This document shows positions 1 through 10,061 of a stretch of 64,000 nucleotides of DNA, piece after piece. The DNA is from Pseudomonas sp. 5P_3.1_Bac2 (GTDB lineage Bacteria > Pseudomonadota > Gammaproteobacteria > Pseudomonadales > Pseudomonadaceae). How positions within the stretch are numbered: the first letter of the stretch is position 1; the number at the start of each line of letters is the position of its first letter. The notes under the pieces are model-generated. The model was not told the DNA's origin, ran no database searches, and saw only the letters and a program-made list of their open reading frames with translations. Both the position numbers and the translations under genes were made by a program. The stretch spans positions 124,001 through 188,000 of the forward strand of contig NZ_JANLNY010000002.1 in NCBI RefSeq assembly GCF_025465995.1, in the 5' to 3' direction.

Positions 1-13
1 GCAAGATTACCCC

Positions 14-105
14 GGTGGGTTTCACCCACCCTACGATACCGTCCGCCGTTAGGCCGTAGCCTGATCGCCGTAGCCTGGATTAGCCGCGCAGCGGCGTAAT
101 CCGGG
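14..105. repeat. REP-like intergenic palindromes at left edge
   Basis: Two inverted repeats lie downstream of the transporter gene that ends at 141. The first (14-30) has perfect 7-base arms, GGTGGGT/ACCCACC, around TTC. The second (74-105) pairs CCTGGATTAGCCGC with GCGGCGTAATCCGGG around GCA, with few mismatches. The motif of a GTAG-N-TGGATTA.GCCGC arm and its mirror resembles the short interspersed palindromes common between Pseudomonas genes. They may also act as transcription terminators for the gene at 141-1445. The REP assignment is from memory; no second copy was noticed in this window. Confidence 0.5.
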
Positions 106-140
106 GGGGCAGTTCGCAGCGCAGTGGCGCTCGGCAAGGA

Positions 141-1445
141 TCAGTGTTGGCCAAACAGGGGGAATACGCCCATCAGCAGGGCGGCCAGCATAATGGCCAA
201 GCAAATCAGGATCGCCCATTTCAGGGTGAAGCGTTGATGGTCACCAAACTCGATCTTGGCCAATCCCACCAGCAAATAGGTGGAGGGCACCAGCGGGCTG
301 AGCAGGTGCACCGGCTGGCCGACAATGGAGGCGCGGGCCATTTCCACTGGGCTGATGCCGTAATGCCCGGCGGCCTCGGTGAGCACCGGCAGCACGCCGT
401 AGTAGAAGGCGTCGTTGGACATAAAGAAGGTAAAGGGCATGCTCACCACCGCGGTGATCACCGCCATATACGGCCCCATCGACGGTGGGATCACGCTGAG
501 CAGGCTCTTGGACATGGCGTCGACCATGCCGGTGCCGGTGAGAATCCCGGTAAAAATCCCTGCCGCGAAGATCAATCCCACTACGGCTAAGACGTTGCCG
601 GCATGGGCGGCAATGCGCTCTTTTTGCTCCTGCAAGTTGGGGTAGTTGATGATCATGGCCAGACTGAAGGCGATCATAAACAGTACGGGCAGCGGCAGCA
701 GGCCGGCGATCAGCGTGCCCATCAGCGCGACGGTCAGCAGCGCATTGATCCACAGCAGTTTCGGCCGGCGCGCTTCAGGGTACTGCGAAACAGTGACTTC
801 ACTGTGCTCGGCCCCCGTCGGTAATTGCAGCACGCCAAGCCGCGCGCGTTCGCGCTTACCGTAGAACCACGCCACACCAAATAGGGCCACGCAGCCCACC
901 AGCATGGCCGGGATCATCGGGACGAAAATCGCCGACGGGTCGACATGCAAAGCACTGGCTGCGCGGGCGGTGGGGCCGCCCCAGGGGGTCATGTTCATGA
1001 TGCCGCCGGCCAAAATAATCAGCCCGGCCATGATCAGCGGGCTCATGCCGATGCGGCTGTACAGCGGCAGCATGGCGGCGACGCAAATCATGTAGGTGGT
1101 GGCGCCGTCGCCGTCGAGGGAGACGATCAGGGCCAGGGCTGCGGTGCCCATCGATACTTTCAACGGATCGCCTTTGACCATGCGCAGGATGGCGCGCACG
1201 GCTGGGTCGAACAGGCCGGAGTCGATCATCAGGGCGAAGTAGAGGATGGCGAACATCAGCATCACGCCGGTGGGCGCCAGTTTGCCGATGCCTTCCAGCA
1301 TCATGGGGCCAATGTCTTTGGCAAAGCCGCCAATCAGGGCAAAGATGATTGGGATCAAAATCAGGGCAATCAACGCGGACAGGCGCTTGCTCATGATCAG
1401 GTACATAAAGGTAATGACCATGGCAAAGCCAAGGAATGTCAGCAT
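141..1445 (-). CDS. CitMHS-family (citrate-metal:H+ symporter-like) transporter
   Basis: This 434-residue protein is almost entirely hydrophobic, with about eleven or twelve predicted membrane segments, and fits the CitMHS family of proton-coupled transporters for metal-complexed citrate or related organic acids. Family-like features include a small-residue and glycine-rich segment around residues 145-160 (GGIMNMTPWGGPTAR) and a SNDAFYYGVLPV stretch near residues 345-356, which matches the conserved second half of the family. The ATG at 1445 is preceded on the minus strand by GGAG at an 8-base distance. The substrate cannot be read from sequence; citrate is the family default. The gene stands alone, with REP-like hairpins after its stop. 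Confidence 0.85.
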   Translation of the reverse strand: MLTFLGFAMVITFMYLIMSKRLSALIALILIPIIFALIGGFAKDIGPMMLEGIGKLAPTGVMLMFAILYFALMIDSGLFDPAVRAILRMVKGDPLKVSMGTAALALIVSLDGDGATTYMICVAAMLPLYSRIGMSPLIMAGLIILAGGIMNMTPWGGPTARAASALHVDPSAIFVPMIPAMLVGCVALFGVAWFYGKRERARLGVLQLPTGAEHSEVTVSQYPEARRPKLLWINALLTVALMGTLIAGLLPLPVLFMIAFSLAMIINYPNLQEQKERIAAHAGNVLAVVGLIFAAGIFTGILTGTGMVDAMSKSLLSVIPPSMGPYMAVITAVVSMPFTFFMSNDAFYYGVLPVLTEAAGHYGISPVEMARASIVGQPVHLLSPLVPSTYLLVGLAKIEFGDHQRFTLKWAILICLAIMLAALLMGVFPLFGQH

Positions 1446-1805
1446 GGAGCTATCTCCGGTTAGCGGGTGCGGTCGGTGAATGCGGTGCGGCAGTCTTAGC
1501 CGGCAGGTGGCGGACTGATCAGCAATGCCAAGAAGAAGGCGGCCTGAGGGGGGTAGAGTAGGCTGGAGCGCATGGGTTCACCGTTGTTGTTTTCAGCTGC
1601 GTGAGCGCCCTAAGGCGTCACACTTGCACGAGTCGAGTCGAGTCGACTGTGCCCTGACTCTACGAAGGCAAGCTTTCAATTAGCTTTCAGTGCCCTACAG
1701 CTGTTGCGCATTGGTCGCCTGAGAAGCTTCGTGGGGGCTGCTGAGCTGGGCCGGGCGGCGCTTTGGCCTGATATGATCGGCCTCTGTCTTTGCTTGGCTG
1801 GGCCC
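1446..1805. other. Divergent intergenic region with tandem pentamer
   Basis: This 360-base stretch separates the divergent CitMHS and AEC transporter genes and should hold both promoters. The visible structure is a short tandem repeat at 1629-1648 made of GAGTC units in a row (CGAGTCGAGTCGAGTCGACT), ending in the palindrome GTCGAC. I see no convincing -35/-10 pair and no small gene. The AEC frame stays open upstream of 1806, but that extension is not hydrophobic or conserved-looking. Confidence 0.5.
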
Positions 1806-2747
1806 ATGTACGCGATCTTCTTGGAAATCTTTGCGGTCACCGCGCCGGTGTTCGCCATGCTGTTGGTCGGCGCGGTGCTGAAGCGCTTGGGGCAGATCGA
1901 TGCCGCCTTTATCAACACCGCGACCTCTTTGGTGTTTAACGTCAGCATGCCGGTCATGCTGTTTCCGGCCATTTTGCATGCTGATTTAAAAACAGCGCTG
2001 CAACCCAAGCTGCTGGGTTTTTTCCTGCTGGCGACCCTGGCGAGTTTTTTCCTGGCCTGGGCTTGGGCGATCTGGCGGGTGCCGCGCGCAGACCGTGGCG
2101 TGTATGTGCAGGGCGCGTTTCGCGGCAACAACGGCATTATCGGTCTGGCCTTGGCCACCAGCCTATACGGCGACTATGGCCTGTCCCTTGGCGGCGTCCT
2201 GGGTGGCCTGGTGATCCTCAGCTACAACACCCTGGCTGCGCTGGTACTGGCGGTCTACAGCCCGCAGGCCAAGGCCAATGTGTGGAGCATCAGTAAAAGC
2301 ATCATCACCAATCCGCTGATTATTGGGGTGTTGGCGGCTATTCCCTTCGCCTACTGGCAGGTGCGCTTGCCGATATGGCTGAGCACCTCGGGCGAATACC
2401 TGGCGCAGCTGACCTTGCCGCTGGCGCTGATTTGCATTGGCGCCAGTTTGTCCCTGGCGGCACTGCGTGAAAGCGGCATGCTGGCACTCAGCTCGAGCTT
2501 GATGAAAGTCTTGTGGCTGCCGCTGTTGGCCACGTTGGGCGCGTTTTACTGTGGCTTCCGTGGGCCGGAGCTGGGGATTTTGTTTCTGTTCTTCACCAGC
2601 CCCACCGCTGCGGCGAGCTTTGTGATGGCCAAGGCGGTGGGCAGTAACTATCAACTGGCAGCGGCGATCATTGTGTTGACCACCTTGTTGGCGGCGGTCT
2701 CAACCAATATTGGTCTGATCATTCTGCAGTTCGGTGGCTGGATCTAA
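1806..2747 (+). CDS. AEC family transporter (auxin efflux carrier-like permease)
   Basis: Starting at the ATG at 1806, the protein has 313 residues and about ten membrane segments. That is the normal size and topology of bacterial AEC permeases (Mem_trans family), which export or import small organic acids such as malate or malonate. Family-like traits are the N-terminal MYAIFLEIFAVTAPVFAMLL segment, the FVNVSMPVMLF-type NTATSLVFNVSMP motif near residue 40, and the GNNGIIGLALATSLYG stretch near residue 107. An in-frame start at 1704 would add 34 non-hydrophobic residues and is less likely. The substrate is unknown. The gene is divergent from the CitMHS gene and appears monocistronic. Confidence 0.82.
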   Translation: MYAIFLEIFAVTAPVFAMLLVGAVLKRLGQIDAAFINTATSLVFNVSMPVMLFPAILHADLKTALQPKLLGFFLLATLASFFLAWAWAIWRVPRADRGVYVQGAFRGNNGIIGLALATSLYGDYGLSLGGVLGGLVILSYNTLAALVLAVYSPQAKANVWSISKSIITNPLIIGVLAAIPFAYWQVRLPIWLSTSGEYLAQLTLPLALICIGASLSLAALRESGMLALSSSLMKVLWLPLLATLGAFYCGFRGPELGILFLFFTSPTAAASFVMAKAVGSNYQLAAAIIVLTTLLAAVSTNIGLIILQFGGWI

Positions 2748-2856
2748 GCTACGCTCACTGCGCCCTCAGGCTCTAGGCGAGCTGGGCATTGATCAACAGC
2801 GGCCAAGAGCCGCTGAAGGTGTTGGCAGGCTTGGCTAAGCCTTTTAGCCGGATGCG

Positions 2857-2882
2857 CTAGTCGATAACCCGCGGGCGACTAG
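2857..2882. repeat. Inverted repeat after AEC gene
   Basis: CTAGTCG at 2857-2863 and CGACTAG at 2876-2882 form a perfect 7-base stem with a 12-base loop, 110 bases after the AEC stop. There is no T-run, so it is at most a factor-assisted terminator or processing site. The rest of 2748-3016 shows no gene. Confidence 0.35.
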
Positions 2883-3016
2883 AAGAGTTTTGCTGCTGAG
2901 TCTGTGTGGTTGCCGCGTGATATTCCGCGTACCCGGCAACGCTGGGCCGTTCAGGATGCAGAAGCGCGCCGAGCCGCCCTCAGCCGGTGACCTTGGGCGA
3001 CCTTCGAGAGGGCGGA

Positions 3017-3400
3017 CTAGGCTTGCTCCTGCTGCCAGGCGTCGATCACTTCTTGTGCAGCGCGAAAGGCATCGATGGCCGCCGGCACACCCGCGTAGAC
3101 CGCGCAGTGCAGCAAGGTTTCACGGATCTGCGCAACCGTGCAGCCGTTATTCAGGGCGCCGCGTACATGGCCTTTGAGCTCCTGCGGGCATTTCAGTGCA
3201 GTCAGGGCGCTTAGGGTGATCAGGCTACGGGTCTGGCGATCCAGCCCCTCGCGGGTCCATACCCCGCCCCAGGCGTGGGCGTTGACGAAGTCTTGCAGCG
3301 GCTGGGTGAATTCGGTGGCATTGCCCAGGGCGCGATCGACAAAGGCGTCGCCCATTACTTCACGGCGGACCTGTAAACCTTCGTTGTAGCTGTCGCTCAT
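3017..3400 (-). CDS. Carboxymuconolactone decarboxylase family protein (PcaC-like)
   Basis: At 127 residues this matches the length of 4-carboxymuconolactone decarboxylase, the beta-ketoadipate pathway enzyme that removes CO2 from gamma-carboxymuconolactone. The order of conserved blocks fits PcaC: GLQVRREVMGDAFVDRA at the N-terminus, TREGLDRQTRSLITLSAL in the middle, ELKGHVRGALNNGCT, then ETLLHCAVYAGVPAAIDAF. The ATG at 3400 has a GGAGAGAG purine-rich site upstream. No other pca genes are next to it, so the enzyme may act on protocatechuate-derived lactone from a distant locus, or may be a CMD-fold paralogue of other function. It appears to be transcribed alone. Confidence 0.8.
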   Translation of the reverse strand: MSDSYNEGLQVRREVMGDAFVDRALGNATEFTQPLQDFVNAHAWGGVWTREGLDRQTRSLITLSALTALKCPQELKGHVRGALNNGCTVAQIRETLLHCAVYAGVPAAIDAFRAAQEVIDAWQQEQA

Positions 3401-3452
3401 CGTGCTCTCTCCGTTGCTTTTAGTGATGACAGATGTTCAGTGCGAGCGCGGA

Positions 3453-3815
3453 CTAATCCGCTAGCTGTTGCACGCGTACCCGTGCGACGCCGTCGCGCAG
3501 CATGGCTAAGTCTTTGGCGGCTTGGTATGACAGGTCGATGATGCGCCCACGGGTATGTGGCCCACGGTCGTTGATGCGCACCACCACGCTTTTGCCGTTG
3601 CCTAAGTTAGTCACCTTGACCTTGCTGCCAAAGGGCAGGCTGCGGTGAGCGGCGGTCAGGGCGTATTGGTTAAAGGGTTCGCCACTGGCGGTTTTGTTGC
3701 CGTGATGGCGGGCACCGTAATAAGAGGCCATGCCTTCGTCTTGATAATCAAACGGGCCGTGGCTGGCGCAGGCACTGAGTAATAAGCTGAACAGGCCGAG
3801 TAGGACGAGACGCAT
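3453..3815 (-). CDS. Small RlpA-like septal-ring lipoprotein
   Basis: The 120-residue product begins with a lipoprotein signal peptide ([16 protein letters not shown], lipobox LSAC with Cys16), followed by a double-psi beta-barrel domain. That domain shows the RlpA hallmarks: the [20 protein letters not shown] block, [12 protein letters not shown], and [18 protein letters not shown]. Full-length RlpA of P. aeruginosa is a lytic transglycosylase acting on stem-less glycan and carries a C-terminal SPOR domain, which is absent here. This is therefore the short paralogue type. The start at 3815 is chosen because AGGAG lies just upstream and the signal peptide begins there; a longer frame to 3866 adds 17 residues of non-signal sequence. 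It lies immediately downstream of gatB on the same strand, beyond a hairpin. Confidence 0.85.
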   Translation of the reverse strand: MRLVLLGLFSLLLSACASHGPFDYQDEGMASYYGARHHGNKTASGEPFNQYALTAAHRSLPFGSKVKVTNLGNGKSVVVRINDRGPHTRGRIIDLSYQAAKDLAMLRDGVARVRVQQLAD

Positions 3816-3854
3816 CCGCAGCTCCTGAGTCAGTGAGTGAATTGCTGATAAGAC

Positions 3855-3876
3855 AACGCCGGGCAAGCCCGGCGTT
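3855..3876 (-). terminator. Hairpin after gatCAB operon
   Basis: A perfect inverted repeat with 10-base GC-rich arms (AACGCCGGGC/GCCCGGCGTT) around a 2-base loop sits 13 bases after the gatB stop on the minus strand. It is followed by TGTCTTATC rather than a clean T-run. It is the likely end of the gat transcript and separates it from the RlpA-like gene. Confidence 0.6.
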
Positions 3877-3888
3877 GGGTACAGCCGC

Positions 3889-5337
3889 TTAGCCTTCGAG
3901 CTTCTTCTTCAGCAGCTCGTTGACCTGACCAGGGTTGGCCTTGCCTTTGGAGGCCTTCATGGCTTGGCCGACGAAGAAGCCGAACATCTTGCCGCGCTTA
4001 GCTTCATCGCTGGCGCGGTATTGCTCGACTTGCTCGGCGTTGGCTGCCAGCACTTCATCGAGCATGGCTTCGATGGCGCCACTGTCGGTGACTTGCTTGA
4101 GGCCTTTCTTCTCGATGACTTCGTCCGCCGTCGCGCCTTCACCGGCGGCCAGGGCTTCAAAGACCATCTTGGCGATCTTGCCGCTGATGGTGTTGTCTTT
4201 GATGCGCAGGATCAGGCCGCCCAGTTGCGCAGCCGAGACTGGTGACTGGTCGATTTCCAGGTTGTCTTTGTTGAGCAGGCTGGACAGCTCGCCCATGACC
4301 CAGTTGGCCGCCAGCTTGGCGTCCGCGCAGACCTCTTGTACCGCCTCGAAGTAGTCCGCCAGTTCGCGGCTGGCCGCGAGCACGGTCGCGTCGTAGGCGG
4401 ACAGGCCGAACTGCGCCTCGAAACGCTCGCGTTTCTGCACCGGCAGTTCCGGCAGGCTGGCGCGCACTTCGTCGAGGAAGCTTTGCTCGATCACCACCGG
4501 CAGCAGGTCAGGGCAGGGGAAGTAACGGTAGTCGTTGGCCTCTTCCTTGCTGCGCATGGAGCGGGTTTGGTCTTTGTTCGGATCGTACAGGCGGGTTTCC
4601 TGCACCACTTTGCCGCCGTCTTCGATCAGCTCGATCTGGCGCTGCACTTCGTGGTTGATCGCCTTCTCGATAAAGCGGAACGAGTTGACGTTTTTGATCT
4701 CGGCGCGGGTGCCGAACTCGGCCTGGCCTTTGGGCCGTACCGAGACGTTACAGTCGCAGCGCAGCGAGCCTTCGGCCATGTTGCCGTCGCAGATGCCCAG
4801 GTAGCGCACCAGCGCGTGGATCGCTTTAACGTAAGCCACCGCTTCTTTGGCGCTGCGGATATCCGGCTCGGAGACGATCTCCAGCAGCGGCGTGCCGGCG
4901 CGGTTCAGGTCGATACCGCTCATGCCCTGGAAGTCTTCGTGCAAGGATTTGCCGGCGTCTTCTTCCAAGTGCGCGCGGGTGATGCCGATACGCTTGCTGG
5001 TGCCGTCCTCTAGGGTGATATCAAGGAAACCTTTGCCGACGATGGGTTCATCCATCTGGCTGGTCTGATAGCCCTTGGGCAGGTCCGGGTAGAAGTAGTT
5101 TTTGCGGGCAAAGACGTTCTGCGCCGCGATCTCGGCGTCAATCGCCAGGCCGAACTTGCAGGCCATGCGCACGGCTTCGGCGTTGAGCACCGGCAAGGTG
5201 CCGGGCATGCCGAGGTCGACCAGGCTGGCCTGGGTGTTGGGCTCGGCGCCAAAGGTGATGGCGCTGCCGGAGAAAATCTTCGATTGGGTGCTGAGCTGAG
5301 CGTGAATCTCCAGCCCGATTACGGTTTCCCATTGCAT
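3889..5337 (-). CDS. gatB: Asp/Glu-tRNA amidotransferase subunit B
   Basis: GatB binds mis-acylated Asp-tRNA(Asn) or Glu-tRNA(Gln) and activates the side-chain carboxylate with ATP, so that ammonia delivered from GatA makes the amide. The start [15 protein letters not shown] at 5337 gives 482 residues, the usual length. The N-terminal GatB signature is present ([12 protein letters not shown], then the [13 protein letters not shown] block near residues 80-92 and [17 protein letters not shown] near 150-166). The C-terminal GatB/YqeY helical domain ends in a conserved [11 protein letters not shown] tail. Gene order gatC-gatA-gatB on the minus strand, with 11 bases between gatA and gatB, indicates one operon. 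A longer in-frame start at 5379 would overlap the end of gatA and is unlikely. Confidence 0.98.
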   Translation of the reverse strand: MQWETVIGLEIHAQLSTQSKIFSGSAITFGAEPNTQASLVDLGMPGTLPVLNAEAVRMACKFGLAIDAEIAAQNVFARKNYFYPDLPKGYQTSQMDEPIVGKGFLDITLEDGTSKRIGITRAHLEEDAGKSLHEDFQGMSGIDLNRAGTPLLEIVSEPDIRSAKEAVAYVKAIHALVRYLGICDGNMAEGSLRCDCNVSVRPKGQAEFGTRAEIKNVNSFRFIEKAINHEVQRQIELIEDGGKVVQETRLYDPNKDQTRSMRSKEEANDYRYFPCPDLLPVVIEQSFLDEVRASLPELPVQKRERFEAQFGLSAYDATVLAASRELADYFEAVQEVCADAKLAANWVMGELSSLLNKDNLEIDQSPVSAAQLGGLILRIKDNTISGKIAKMVFEALAAGEGATADEVIEKKGLKQVTDSGAIEAMLDEVLAANAEQVEQYRASDEAKRGKMFGFFVGQAMKASKGKANPGQVNELLKKKLEG

Positions 5338-5348
5338 GTCAGGCGTCC

Positions 5349-6800
5349 TCAAAATCCAGCCGGGGCTTGTTGGTGCCAATCAGTCACTTGCTGGTACTGA
5401 TGGGCGACGTTGAGCAAGCGGCCTTCTTGGAAATACGGCGCGAGCAATTGCACACCCACCGGCAGACCTTCGACGAAGCCAGCTGGCATCGACAGGCCAG
5501 GGATGCCGGCGAGGTTAGCGGTGATGGTGTAGATGTCTTCCAGATAGGCCGCGACTGGGTCTTGGTCCTTGTCGCCGATTTTCCACGCCAGGTTCGGGGT
5601 GGTTGGGCCGAGGATCACATCGACTTCATTAAAGGCGCTGACGAAGTCGTTCTTGATCAGGCGCCGGATCTTCTGCGCTTTTAAGTAGTAGGCATCGTAG
5701 TAGCCCGCCGACAGCGCGTAGGTGCCGACCATGATGCGTCGCTTAACTTCGGCGCCGAAGCCTTCACCGCGCGAGCGTTTGTACAGGTCTTCTAGGTTGA
5801 GCGGATTTTCGCAGCGATAGCCAAAGCGCACGCCGTCAAAACGCGACAGGTTGGAGCTGGCCTCGGCGGGGGCGATCACGTAGTACGCGGCAATGGCGTG
5901 CTGCATGTTCGGCAAGCTGATGTCTTTAATCGTGGCGCCAAGCTGTTTGAGCTGCTCGACCACGGCCATGATCTTGTCGGCGATACGGCTATCCAAACCG
6001 GCCGCGAAGTATTCCTTTGGCAGGCCAATGCGCAGGCCGTTCAAAGGTTTGCTCAGGGCGGCGAGGTAGTCGTCGACTGGCTGATCGACGCTGGTCGAGT
6101 CTTTGCTATCAAAGCCGGCCATGGCACCAAGCAGCAGGGCGCAGTCTTCGGCGTTGCGCGCCAACGGGCCACCTTGGTCAAGGCTGGAGGCGTAGGCGAT
6201 CATGCCCCAGCGGGAGACGCGGCCATAGGTTGGCTTGATCCCGGTGAGGTTGGTGAAAGCCGCCGGCTGGCGGATCGAGCCGCCGGTGTCGGTGCCGGTG
6301 GCCGCTGGAATCAGTCGCGCTGCGACGGCAGCGGCAGAGCCACCACTGGAGCCGCCCGGTACGCGGTTAAGATCCCAAGGGTTATGCACGGCGCCAAAGT
6401 GACTGTTCTCGTTAGCCGAACCCATGGCGAATTCGTCCATGTTCAGCTTGCCGAGGGTCACGGTGCCTGCCGCGGCGAGTTTCTCGACCACGGTGGCGTT
6501 ATACGGAGCGCGGAAGTTGCTGAGAATCTTCGAGGCGCAGCTGGTCAGCACGCCGTCAGTGCAGAACAGGTCCTTGTGACCAATTGGCGCACCTAGCAAT
6601 GGGCCAGTCTCGCCGGCGGCGCGCCGTTCGTCAGCCGCCTTGGCCTGACTTAGGGCCAGCTCTTCGGTCACGGTAATGAAGCTATTCAGTTTCGGGTCGA
6701 GTTGCTTGATGCGTTCCAGCAGGCTGCTGCTCAACTCTTGTGCAGAAAACTTTTTCTCGGCGAGTCCGCGGGCGATCTCGGCCAGGGTCAATTGATGCAT
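5349..6800 (-). CDS. gatA: Asp/Glu-tRNA amidotransferase subunit A
   Basis: GatA is the amidase-signature subunit that releases ammonia from glutamine and channels it to GatB. The 483-residue length is normal. The Ser-cisSer-Lys triad can be placed as Lys76 (IGHKDLF), Ser151 in [10 protein letters not shown] and Ser175 in DTGGSIRQP. The spacing of 75 and 24 residues equals that of characterised GatA proteins. It sits between gatC (15 bases upstream) and gatB in a single minus-strand operon. No anomaly seen. Confidence 0.98.
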   Translation of the reverse strand: MHQLTLAEIARGLAEKKFSAQELSSSLLERIKQLDPKLNSFITVTEELALSQAKAADERRAAGETGPLLGAPIGHKDLFCTDGVLTSCASKILSNFRAPYNATVVEKLAAAGTVTLGKLNMDEFAMGSANENSHFGAVHNPWDLNRVPGGSSGGSAAAVAARLIPAATGTDTGGSIRQPAAFTNLTGIKPTYGRVSRWGMIAYASSLDQGGPLARNAEDCALLLGAMAGFDSKDSTSVDQPVDDYLAALSKPLNGLRIGLPKEYFAAGLDSRIADKIMAVVEQLKQLGATIKDISLPNMQHAIAAYYVIAPAEASSNLSRFDGVRFGYRCENPLNLEDLYKRSRGEGFGAEVKRRIMVGTYALSAGYYDAYYLKAQKIRRLIKNDFVSAFNEVDVILGPTTPNLAWKIGDKDQDPVAAYLEDIYTITANLAGIPGLSMPAGFVEGLPVGVQLLAPYFQEGRLLNVAHQYQQVTDWHQQAPAGF

Positions 6801-6815
6801 GGTTGGGCTTTTCCC

Positions 6816-7103
6816 TTACTCGATGACTTTCGGAACCAGATACAGACCGTTCTCGACGGCTGGGGCGATGGCTTGGTAAGCCTCGCGCTGGTTGCGTTCG
6901 CTGACCTGGTCGGCGCGCAGGCGCTGGGTGGCTTCCAGCGGATGGGACAGCGGTTGGATGCCGTCAGTATCCACTGCCTGCATCTGATCGATCAGGCCGA
7001 GGATGTTATTGAGGGTGGCGGTGGTGCCTGGAATTTCAGCTTCACTCAGACCCAGTCGAGCCAAGTGGGCGATCTTTTCCACGTCGCAACGTTCAAGCGC
7101 CAT
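6816..7103 (-). CDS. gatC: Asp/Glu-tRNA amidotransferase subunit C
   Basis: GatC is the small scaffold that wraps GatA and stabilises the GatAB complex. From ATG at 7103 the product is 95 residues, the usual size, with the typical beginning [20 protein letters not shown] and a central [15 protein letters not shown] motif around residues 49-63. The frame opens further upstream, but those residues are Arg/His-rich and unlike the family. It is the first gene of gatCAB, divergent from mreB. Confidence 0.96.
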   Translation of the reverse strand: MALERCDVEKIAHLARLGLSEAEIPGTTATLNNILGLIDQMQAVDTDGIQPLSHPLEATQRLRADQVSERNQREAYQAIAPAVENGLYLVPKVIE

Positions 7104-7268
7104 TGGATTTCTCCCTATATAAAGCAGCGCATCAGGTGGCCGCCTATGGCAATGTGAGCGAGTCGCCATGCGCTAAAGGCAGGGGACAAATAAAGAGTAG
7201 GCAGCCGCAATTGGCCGCGATGATGGTTGTTAAAGTATGGAAAGCCCGCAATCTAACATATTGGTGCC

Positions 7269-7297
7269 TTGCTCAAAATCCCCGCCGTTGTTAGAGT
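7269..7297 (+). promoter_or_regulatory. Candidate sigma-70 promoter of mreB
   Basis: TTGCTC (7269-7274) and TAGAGT (7292-7297) are spaced by 17 bases, about 44 bases before the mreB ATG. Each hexamer matches four of six consensus positions, so the call is tentative. It lies in the gatC-mreB divergent gap. Confidence 0.35.
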
Positions 7298-7328
7298 TTG
7301 CCGCACTTTTTACCCACGCGTTGCCTAG

Positions 7329-8378
<1,050 letters not shown>

Positions 8379-8485
8379 GCCCGGACAGCGCTGGCCAAGT
8401 TGGTAGACAATGGTTCGTTGGGCTGACACAGTGGCCACTCGCCGTATCTGCTTGCGCGGTCGACGCCAAGTTGTGACCAGTCTCT

Positions 8486-8523
8486 AAGCTGCAAGCCAGG
8501 TGCGAACCTGCTTGCAGCTTTTT
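8486..8523 (+). terminator. Intrinsic terminator/attenuator between mreB and mreC
   Basis: AAGCTGCAAG and CAGGT arms pair with ACCTG and CTTGCAGCTT around a short GCGA loop, followed by TTTTTG. It is 108 bases after mreB and about 25 bases before the mreC start region, so it would reduce read-through into mreCD. Confidence 0.8.
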
Positions 8524-8547
8524 GTTTGATGCCACGAGGAAATCACG

Positions 8548-9534
8548 ATTAAACCGCTATTTGCCAAGGGTCCCTCGCTAGGTGCACGCCTGCTGGTGTT
8601 TACCCTGTTGTCGGTTGTGCTGATGGTGGTGGACGCCCGCTTAGCCATTCTCAAACCGTTGCGTGCGCAGTTGGGGTTGATCGTCGAGCCTGTGTATAAA
8701 GCGGCGGAGCTGCCGATCTGGCTGTGGCGTTCGGCCACTCAAGAGCTCAGCTCGCGCAGCGTGCTGGCGGCAGAAAATGAAAAGCTCAAGGCCGAACGAC
8801 TGATGCTTGAGCGGCGCTTGCAAAAGCTGGCGGCGCTGACCGAGCAAAACGTGCGTTTGCGTGAACTGCTCAATTCGGCTGCCTTGGTCGATGACAAGGT
8901 GCTGGCCACCGAGCTGATCGGCGTTGATCCGAACCCCTTCACCCACCGCATCCTGATCGATAAAGGCAGCAAAGACGGCGTGGTCATGGGCCAGCCTGTG
9001 CTGGACGCCCGTGGTCTGATGGGCCAGGTGGTGGAAGTGATGCCCTATGCCTCGCGGGTATTGCTGCTGACCGACACGACCCACAGCATTCCGGTGCAGG
9101 TCAACCGCAACGGCCTGCGCGCTATCGCCACCGGCACCGGTAATCCGGAGCGCTTAGAGCTGCGTCATGTGGCTGATACCGCCGACATTAAGGAGGGTGA
9201 TCTGCTGGTCAGTTCCGGTCTGGGCCAGCGTTTCCCGGCCGGTTATCCGGTGGCGGTGGTCAGTGAAGTGGTGCACGACACCGGGCCTTTTGCCACGGTG
9301 CGGGCGGTGCCCACGGCGATGCTCAATCGCAGTCGTTACATGTTGTTGGTCTTTACCGATCCGCGCACCCCGGAGCAGCGCGCCACCGAGTCGGCGCAAG
9401 CGCAAGAGGCGCTGGATCGGGAAATCGAACAGCAAGCTAAACCTGCTGCCGCTAATCCTGCGAGCACGCCCGCGGCCCCTGCTGGCAGTGCGGCTCCTGC
9501 GCCAGCCACTCCATCTGCCGGGAGCGCTCACTAA
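8548..9534 (+). CDS. mreC: Rod shape-determining protein MreC, probable ATT start
   Basis: MreC is a bitopic inner-membrane protein whose periplasmic coiled coil and beta domains bind PBP2 and activate wall synthesis. The recognisable Pseudomonas N-terminus (I-KPLFAKGPS, then an uncleaved membrane segment to about residue 30) is encoded from 8548 and has no ATG or TTG. The first in-frame GTG (8596) would delete half of that membrane helix. The frame is closed at 8527 by TGA. GAGGA at 8536-8540 sits 7 bases before ATT (8548), making ATT the best candidate; ATC at 8542 is too close. The product is 328 residues, with a coiled coil near residues 70-110 and a Pro/Ala-rich tail. The stop overlaps the mreD ATG (TAATG). 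Confidence 0.9.
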   Translation: MKPLFAKGPSLGARLLVFTLLSVVLMVVDARLAILKPLRAQLGLIVEPVYKAAELPIWLWRSATQELSSRSVLAAENEKLKAERLMLERRLQKLAALTEQNVRLRELLNSAALVDDKVLATELIGVDPNPFTHRILIDKGSKDGVVMGQPVLDARGLMGQVVEVMPYASRVLLLTDTTHSIPVQVNRNGLRAIATGTGNPERLELRHVADTADIKEGDLLVSSGLGQRFPAGYPVAVVSEVVHDTGPFATVRAVPTAMLNRSRYMLLVFTDPRTPEQRATESAQAQEALDREIEQQAKPAAANPASTPAAPAGSAAPAPATPSAGSAH

Positions 9535-10019
9535 TGGCCAAGCGGGCAACTAATACCTGGTTTATCTGGCTTTCACTGGCGCTGACGCTACTGCTCAGCG
9601 TGCTGACTTTACCCTCGCCACTGGAATACGGCCGGCCCATGTGGGTGGCGCTGGTCCTGACCTTCTGGGTGTTGGCCGTGCCGCACCGGGTGGGCATGAC
9701 CACCGCGTTTGTGCTGGGGCTGCTGGCGGATATATTGAATGGCACCATGCTGGGACAAAATGCCTTGATTCTGGTGCTGATCACCTTCTTGGTCATGACC
9801 CTGCATCAGCGTCTGCGCATGTTCCCCGTGTGGCAACAGTGCACGGCGCTCTTGGTGGTATTCGGCCTGGCGCAACTGGTCCAGTTGTGGCTAACCGCGT
9901 TGACCGGTGATCGCCAGCCGACCCTCGATTTTCTCTTGCCTGCTTTGGTCAGCGCCTTGTTGTGGCCGTGGGTGAGTATGTTCTTGCGTAGCCTGCAGCG
10001 GCGCCTGGGCGTTAATTAA
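9534..10019 (+). CDS. mreD: Rod shape-determining protein MreD
   Basis: MreD is a small polytopic inner-membrane protein of the elongasome that balances MreC action on RodA-PBP2. The 161 residues include about five or six hydrophobic helices, matching the family size. The central motif LGLLADILNGTMLGQNAL (near residues 60-77) is the conserved MreD signature. It overlaps the mreC stop by one base, implying translational coupling, and maf begins 42 bases downstream. Confidence 0.95.
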   Translation: MAKRATNTWFIWLSLALTLLLSVLTLPSPLEYGRPMWVALVLTFWVLAVPHRVGMTTAFVLGLLADILNGTMLGQNALILVLITFLVMTLHQRLRMFPVWQQCTALLVVFGLAQLVQLWLTALTGDRQPTLDFLLPALVSALLWPWVSMFLRSLQRRLGVN

Positions 10020-10061
10020 TTTAAGGCTGTCGGGCCTCACTACGGATAGGGATACCTTGGC

